Assembly (NCBI RefSeq): GCF_049701115.1
Contig: NZ_JBNATX010000029.1
Span: 1-23,471 of the forward strand
Origin: Thermoanaerobacter sp049701115
GTDB taxonomy: Bacteria > Bacillota > Thermoanaerobacteria > Thermoanaerobacterales > Thermoanaerobacteraceae
Length of the DNA stretch: 23,471 nt
Reading direction: 5' to 3'
The notes beneath the pieces were generated by a model. The model did no database searches. It worked only from the letters and a program-made list of their open reading frames with translations, and was not told the origin of the DNA. The translations under genes and the position numbers were made by a program. Position 1 is the stretch's first letter. Every line of letters starts with the position of its first letter. Positions 20,387 through 23,471 of the stretch are shown one piece after another.

Positions 20387-20896
20387 TTAAATAGTTCTTT
20401 TAAAAAACTCAAAAGCATAAACAAAAAATGCAACAATCGCCAAGCTTAATGCCAAAATCATTAAAGTTAGGCTGTAAGGCCACCTGAAAAGAGAAAAAAT
20501 TATGGCAATATAAAAAAGAAGAGTTGCAGCTTTCCCATAAACATTAGCTGATATGGCAATTCGCCGTTTTCTGTAAAGAAAAGCCGCCCCTAATATCATT
20601 GTAAATTCCTTTACAGCTAAAACTCCAATTATGAAAAAAGGGATAAACCCTTTAACCCATAGACTCGTCAAAACAGTTAAAACCATAAGCTTGTCCGCAA
20701 GGGGATCTAACAAAGTCCCGAGCTTAGTTACCTGATTAAAATGTCTCGCAATATATCCGTCCAATATATCCGTTATTCCAGAAAGCATAAAAATAATAGC
20801 CGCATAGACATTCCCTTCTGGAATGTAAAAAAAAGCATATATAAAGCCGGGTATTAACAAAAATCTTACTAAAGTTAAAATATTTGGTATATTCAT
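20387..20896 (-). CDS. pgsA: CDP-diacylglycerol-glycerol-3-phosphate 3-phosphatidyltransferase
   Basis: This membrane enzyme makes phosphatidylglycerol phosphate from CDP-diacylglycerol and glycerol 3-phosphate. The 169-residue protein begins MNIPNILTLVRFLLIP, as PgsA usually does, and has the full signature D43-x2-D46-G47-x2-A50-R51-x8-G60-x3-D64-x3-D68. About five membrane helices are visible. AAGGGGTG precedes the ATG. It follows the GNAT-like gene by 45 bases with a weak hairpin between. No phospholipid genes adjoin. Confidence 0.92.
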   Translation of the reverse strand: MNIPNILTLVRFLLIPGFIYAFFYIPEGNVYAAIIFMLSGITDILDGYIARHFNQVTKLGTLLDPLADKLMVLTVLTSLWVKGFIPFFIIGVLAVKEFTMILGAAFLYRKRRIAISANVYGKAATLLFYIAIIFSLFRWPYSLTLMILALSLAIVAFFVYAFEFFKRTI

Positions 20897-20932
20897 TAAG
20901 ACACCCCTTGCGTTTTAAACTTTTAGAAAAGT

Positions 20933-20951
20933 AAAAGACCCTTATCGGGCC
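20933..20951 (-). terminator. Weak terminator after the GNAT-like gene
   Basis: On the - strand GGCCC pairs with GGGTC (one G-T pair) around GATAA, then TTTTACTTTTC. The stop codon of the GNAT-like gene lies in the loop. Confidence 0.5.
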
Positions 20952-21433
20952 GCATTTAAACTTAACGTATTATTATCAATAGCCACCTTAAAACTATACC
21001 CATCTTCTTCTTTCTTAAAATCCTCTATTCTGCTAAAGCATTTTGCAAAAATTAGACTCTTTGTATGAACTTCGATATTTCTTAAATTGTACTTCAAAGC
21101 TGTACTCTTAAGAAGCAGATCTACTATTTCCTGAGCAGTATCTATTTCTATATTTTCCTTTTTTTCAATGTAAATATACATGCTACTTCTTTTCTGCTGC
21201 CAGTCGATATCGTAAAGAACGCAGAAGCCTAATTTTTCACCTTCTTCCGTTTCCAAAACGAACATCTTGCGATTTTTACCAAAAGGTATATTCAAGACAT
21301 TGTCTTTCTTTCTCGATATTCTAAATAAATCAATCAAAAATTTAACCACATTAACATCCTGCAACCAAAGTGAAAAGGCCTTTTTGTCTTTCTTTTCTAA
21401 ATCTTTTATCAGTACTTTTCCATTTTCTCTCAT
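20942..21433 (-). CDS. GNAT-like acetyltransferase, divergent
   Basis: A 163-residue protein with the general layout of the RimJ/RimL-type GNAT fold: an opening strand-helix (VLIKDLEKKDKKAFSLWLQD), a central strand pair with E-x-LGFCVLYDIDWQQKRSSMYIYI, and a helix from about 100 onward. The usual acetyl-CoA loop (R/Q-x2-G-x-G/A) is not obvious, so activity is doubtful. The ATG at 21433 is preferred because GGTGGTG lies 5 bases upstream, while the ATG at 21448 has no such site. It is probably upstream of pgsA in the same transcript, with partial termination between. Confidence 0.6.
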   Translation of the reverse strand: MRENGKVLIKDLEKKDKKAFSLWLQDVNVVKFLIDLFRISRKKDNVLNIPFGKNRKMFVLETEEGEKLGFCVLYDIDWQQKRSSMYIYIEKKENIEIDTAQEIVDLLLKSTALKYNLRNIEVHTKSLIFAKCFSRIEDFKKEEDGYSFKVAIDNNTLSLNAAR

Positions 21434-21519
21434 ATCAACACCACCCATCTATATTTTTATATATTCTTTATAAGTTTCAAAAATCCTGCTAAATTTAAGA
21501 AAATAATTTTCGACAAATA

Positions 21520-21550
21520 ATAAAAACAAAAAGAGGGACAAAGCCCTCTT
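21520..21550 (-). terminator. Terminator of the YIP1 gene
   Basis: AAGAGGG (21550-21544 on the - strand) pairs with CCCTCTT around a 6-base loop and TTTGTTTTTATT follows. Confidence 0.88.
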
Positions 21551-21585
21551 ATTTTGCAAAATATTAAAATATGTTTCTTTGATAA

Positions 21586-22284
21586 TTATTGCATGGGCGG
21601 CATCCCTCTCATTATATCGGAAAATATTCCCAAAAAAGCGCTTCCTAAGATTAAAATTACTATAATCCCAATTACTATTACCACTATCGCGGGCAGAAAA
21701 AATACCAGTGTTGCGTTACCTGTACTTAATTTGTAATTCTCTTTTATCGCTATAATATTTAAAATAGCAACCCATACGAATACTCCAATGGAAACAATTA
21801 TACTTATAATAATTCCTCCAGCACCACTTACTTTCGTTATAATAGGAGAAATCAAAGCAGAAAAAATGCTTGGAAGAACAGAAAAACATACTGCGGAATA
21901 AAGCCCCCTGCCTGTTCCTAAAATTACTTCTTCTCTTTCTTCGTTTTCCTCCTTCCAGTACATTTCTCCACCCAAAACCTCGGCTATAAAGTGATATATA
22001 GCTGCATTCACAAAATACAGTATGGGATTTATAAAAATGCTAGCAAAAACGATAAATACAAAAAACAAATTGTTAAAATGATTAAACCCTGGAGTATGAG
22101 GTAATCCCGGCTCTGTCAAGGAAACCTGTCCAAAAGGCCCTAACTTGAAAGCTAATAGAGATGATAAAAGTCCTACTAAAATCAAAACTAACACGCCTTG
22201 CCACACTGGTTTTTTTCTCACTATGTCTGCCATAGTCTCTTTTGGTTGAAAAAACACGCCATAAATTCTTTCAAAAAAATTCAC
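21586..22284 (-). CDS. YIP1 family membrane protein
   Basis: A 232-residue protein of the YIP1 type. It starts with FFERIYGVFFQPKETMADI, the amphipathic N-terminal helix common to bacterial YIP1 proteins. About five membrane helices follow: roughly 29-47, 72-97, 130-147, 155-178 and 189-220. A charged loop (EENEEREEV) lies between helices two and three. The role of bacterial members is unknown. The start is a GTG with GGGGG 8 bases upstream. It stands alone, followed by a good terminator and divergent from the PAP2 gene. Confidence 0.85.
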   Translation of the reverse strand: MNFFERIYGVFFQPKETMADIVRKKPVWQGVLVLILVGLLSSLLAFKLGPFGQVSLTEPGLPHTPGFNHFNNLFFVFIVFASIFINPILYFVNAAIYHFIAEVLGGEMYWKEENEEREEVILGTGRGLYSAVCFSVLPSIFSALISPIITKVSGAGGIIISIIVSIGVFVWVAILNIIAIKENYKLSTGNATLVFFLPAIVVIVIGIIVILILGSAFLGIFSDIMRGMPPMQ

Positions 22285-22425
22285 TTTTACAACCCCCTAT
22301 AAAATTGTTAAATTTAAACTCTATTATTTACATTTTACCACAAGTTTTATTAAATTTGTGTTAAAAAATTTTTTATTGAAGGAAATCGAGTTTTTCTGGT
22401 GAATTATATATATTGAGGTGATAAA

Positions 22426-23292
22426 ATGCAAGCAGAAATATTAAAAGCCATACAGACTATCTCTAACCCTTTACTGGATTATCTTTTTATAATAATTACA
22501 ATGCTTGGAAGTGCCGGCTTTTACTTTATTTTCATCCCTCTTTTTTACTGGTGCATAGACAAAAGATTTGGCTTAAAACTTGGCCTCATTTTAATAGCAT
22601 CCATCTATATAAACACCGTTATAAAGGAAATAACAAAGATTTCCCGCCCCATAGGATATCCTGGAATACGCTCAATATTTACTCAATCTGCTGGAGGTTA
22701 TTCTTTTCCCAGCGGTCATGCACAGGGTTCTGCAACCTTCTGGGGAACTTTAATGGTCCACTATAACAAAAAATGGCTATGGTATGCCGGAAGCCTTATA
22801 GTTATTCTCGTATCCTTTTCAAGAATGTACCTAGGGGTTCACTGGCCTATAGACATTGTAGGCGGAATATTGATTGCCTTCTTGATAATAGTGCTAAGTG
22901 AACTTATTGACAGTATTATTAAAGAAAACACTTTAAGAGTTCCCTTTTATTTGAAAATATTGCTTTCGATTGCAATCCCTATCATACTTGTATGGATTTT
23001 CCCGCATAAGGATATATATGAACACATGGGACTCGTAGCTGGTGTTTTAACAGGTTACTTCGTAGACAAAGAAAAATTTGATTTTACTACTCATGGAACT
23101 TTTTCGAAACAGGTAATAAAATTTTTAATAGGGGTTGTCGTATTTTTTGTTCTAAAAGAAGGGTTAAAATTTATTATGCCTTATGAAAATGCGTTTAACT
23201 TTTTAAGGTATAGCCTTTGTGGAGTTTGGCTTTCTCTAGGAGCCCCTTATACATTTTTCCTCCTTAAACTAAATGACAAAAAAATCGCATAA
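22426..23292 (+). CDS. PAP2 family phosphatase
   Basis: A 288-residue membrane phosphatase of the PAP2 superfamily, which cleaves lipid phosphates such as phosphatidate, phosphatidylglycerol phosphate or undecaprenyl diphosphate. All three motifs are intact: K67-x6-R74-P75, P95-S-G-H98, and S132-R133-x5-H139-x3-D143; the two His and Arg form the active site. About eight membrane helices are visible, and the C-terminal extension past residue 160 is longer than in the smallest members. The ATG has GAGGTG 6 bases upstream. The lipid substrate cannot be told; no genes for wall lipids adjoin. Confidence 0.93.
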   Translation: MQAEILKAIQTISNPLLDYLFIIITMLGSAGFYFIFIPLFYWCIDKRFGLKLGLILIASIYINTVIKEITKISRPIGYPGIRSIFTQSAGGYSFPSGHAQGSATFWGTLMVHYNKKWLWYAGSLIVILVSFSRMYLGVHWPIDIVGGILIAFLIIVLSELIDSIIKENTLRVPFYLKILLSIAIPIILVWIFPHKDIYEHMGLVAGVLTGYFVDKEKFDFTTHGTFSKQVIKFLIGVVVFFVLKEGLKFIMPYENAFNFLRYSLCGVWLSLGAPYTFFLLKLNDKKIA

Positions 23293-23300
23293 AATTAAAA

Positions 23301-23320
23301 GCCTCCACCAAAAGTGGAGA
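23301..23320 (-). terminator. Terminator hairpin after the PAP2 gene
   Basis: CTCCAC (23303-23308) pairs with GTGGAG (23314-23319). The T-run (TTTTAATTTT) lies on the - strand, while the + strand lacks one. It therefore probably ends a - strand gene beyond the right edge and may serve both directions. Confidence 0.6.
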
Positions 23321-23330
23321 CTTCAGACTG

Positions 23331-23381
23331 TTGACAAAATAAAGAAGTGGCATTTTGTGTGTAAATGCGACTTGTTGTCAA
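23331..23381. repeat. Nested imperfect hairpin of unknown role
   Basis: TTGACAA (23331-23337) mirrors TTGTCAA (23375-23381), and inside it AAGTGGCATTT mirrors AAATGCGACTT with one mismatch around TGTGTGT. The fold is not followed by a T-run, so it is not a simple terminator. Confidence 0.45.
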
Positions 23382-23395
23382 AGCGGTAACTAAAC

Positions 23396-23471
23396 TTGGC
23401 GAACTTGAGGAGTGAGGGCGGGGCGAGCGAAGCGAGCGGCCACCTGAGCCTTTTGGCGAATTGGCCGGTAC
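23396..23471. repeat. GC-rich segment with short repeats at the window edge
   Basis: This end is much richer in G and C than the rest. GCGAGC occurs twice (23423 and 23432), TTGGCGAA occurs twice (23396 and 23453), and GGCC flanks the last part. No open frame with a ribosome site is seen. It may be the end of a repeat element or mobile unit continuing beyond the window. Confidence 0.35.

Noticed and set aside
20320..20436. N-terminal extension of the chemoreceptor
   Set aside because: It would overlap pgsA and the sigma-D promoter; GGAGGG before the TTG at 20319 fits better.

Overview
The window is AT-rich, low-GC Firmicute DNA, most likely from a thermophilic anaerobe of the Thermoanaerobacter/Caldanaerobacter type. 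The grounds are purine-rich Shine-Dalgarno sites, frequent TTG and GTG starts, a T-box leader on valS, DUF4364, DUF2680 and BFN proteins, and an extremophile-style mix of lar, bioY and chemotaxis genes. The genus is inferred from gene style, not proven. No phage, CRISPR array or transposase gene is visible. The last ~70 bases turn abruptly GC-rich and may be the edge of a repeat.

Layout. 1-2570: a DUF4364 regulator-like gene (+) converges and overlaps with a beta-propeller gene (-), which lies behind a membrane-anchored unknown (-). 2530-3170: a tRNA-Pro(CGG) unit with a long, structured trailer, then an unlisted 58-residue cysteine-rich protein behind a perfect consensus promoter. 3140-8270: one leftward operon, T-box - valS - GNAT acetyltransferase - folC - small helical protein. 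8270-10500: a CofE-like ligase with a divergent CDP-alcohol phosphotransferase. 10500-11680: a BFN-family nuclease gene and bioY (+), the latter with a likely BirA operator. 11680-15440: two secreted DUF2680 proteins (-) next to a divergent OmpR-type response regulator and its histidine kinase (+). 15440-18200: larE-larB-larC (-) for the nickel-pincer cofactor. 18250-23300: a chemoreceptor with a sigma-D promoter, pgsA, a GNAT-like protein and a YIP1 protein (all -), then a PAP2 phosphatase (+).

Two regions deserve most attention. First, the promoters of the two DUF2680 genes are alike over the -10 region. Both carry TGTGA(A/G) direct repeats spaced 11 bp apart, 32 bp from the -10, on the same strand. 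This is what a PhoB/OmpR-type regulator binds, and the adjacent two-component system is the obvious candidate. Three LTxxQ-like motifs in the larger protein suggest a Gram-positive counterpart of the CpxP/Spy-CpxRA arrangement.

Second, larC is split into two frames at a run of nine A. The site has an A_AAA_AAC heptamer and an AGGAG motif 10 bases upstream, which are the hallmarks of programmed -1 frameshifting. In the same operon, larE has no conventional start where its fold needs one. A strong Shine-Dalgarno sits before an in-frame ATA codon, and starting there places the sulfur-donor cysteine at residue 176, as in the characterised LarE. The operon carries no larA, so the enzyme using the cofactor must be encoded elsewhere.
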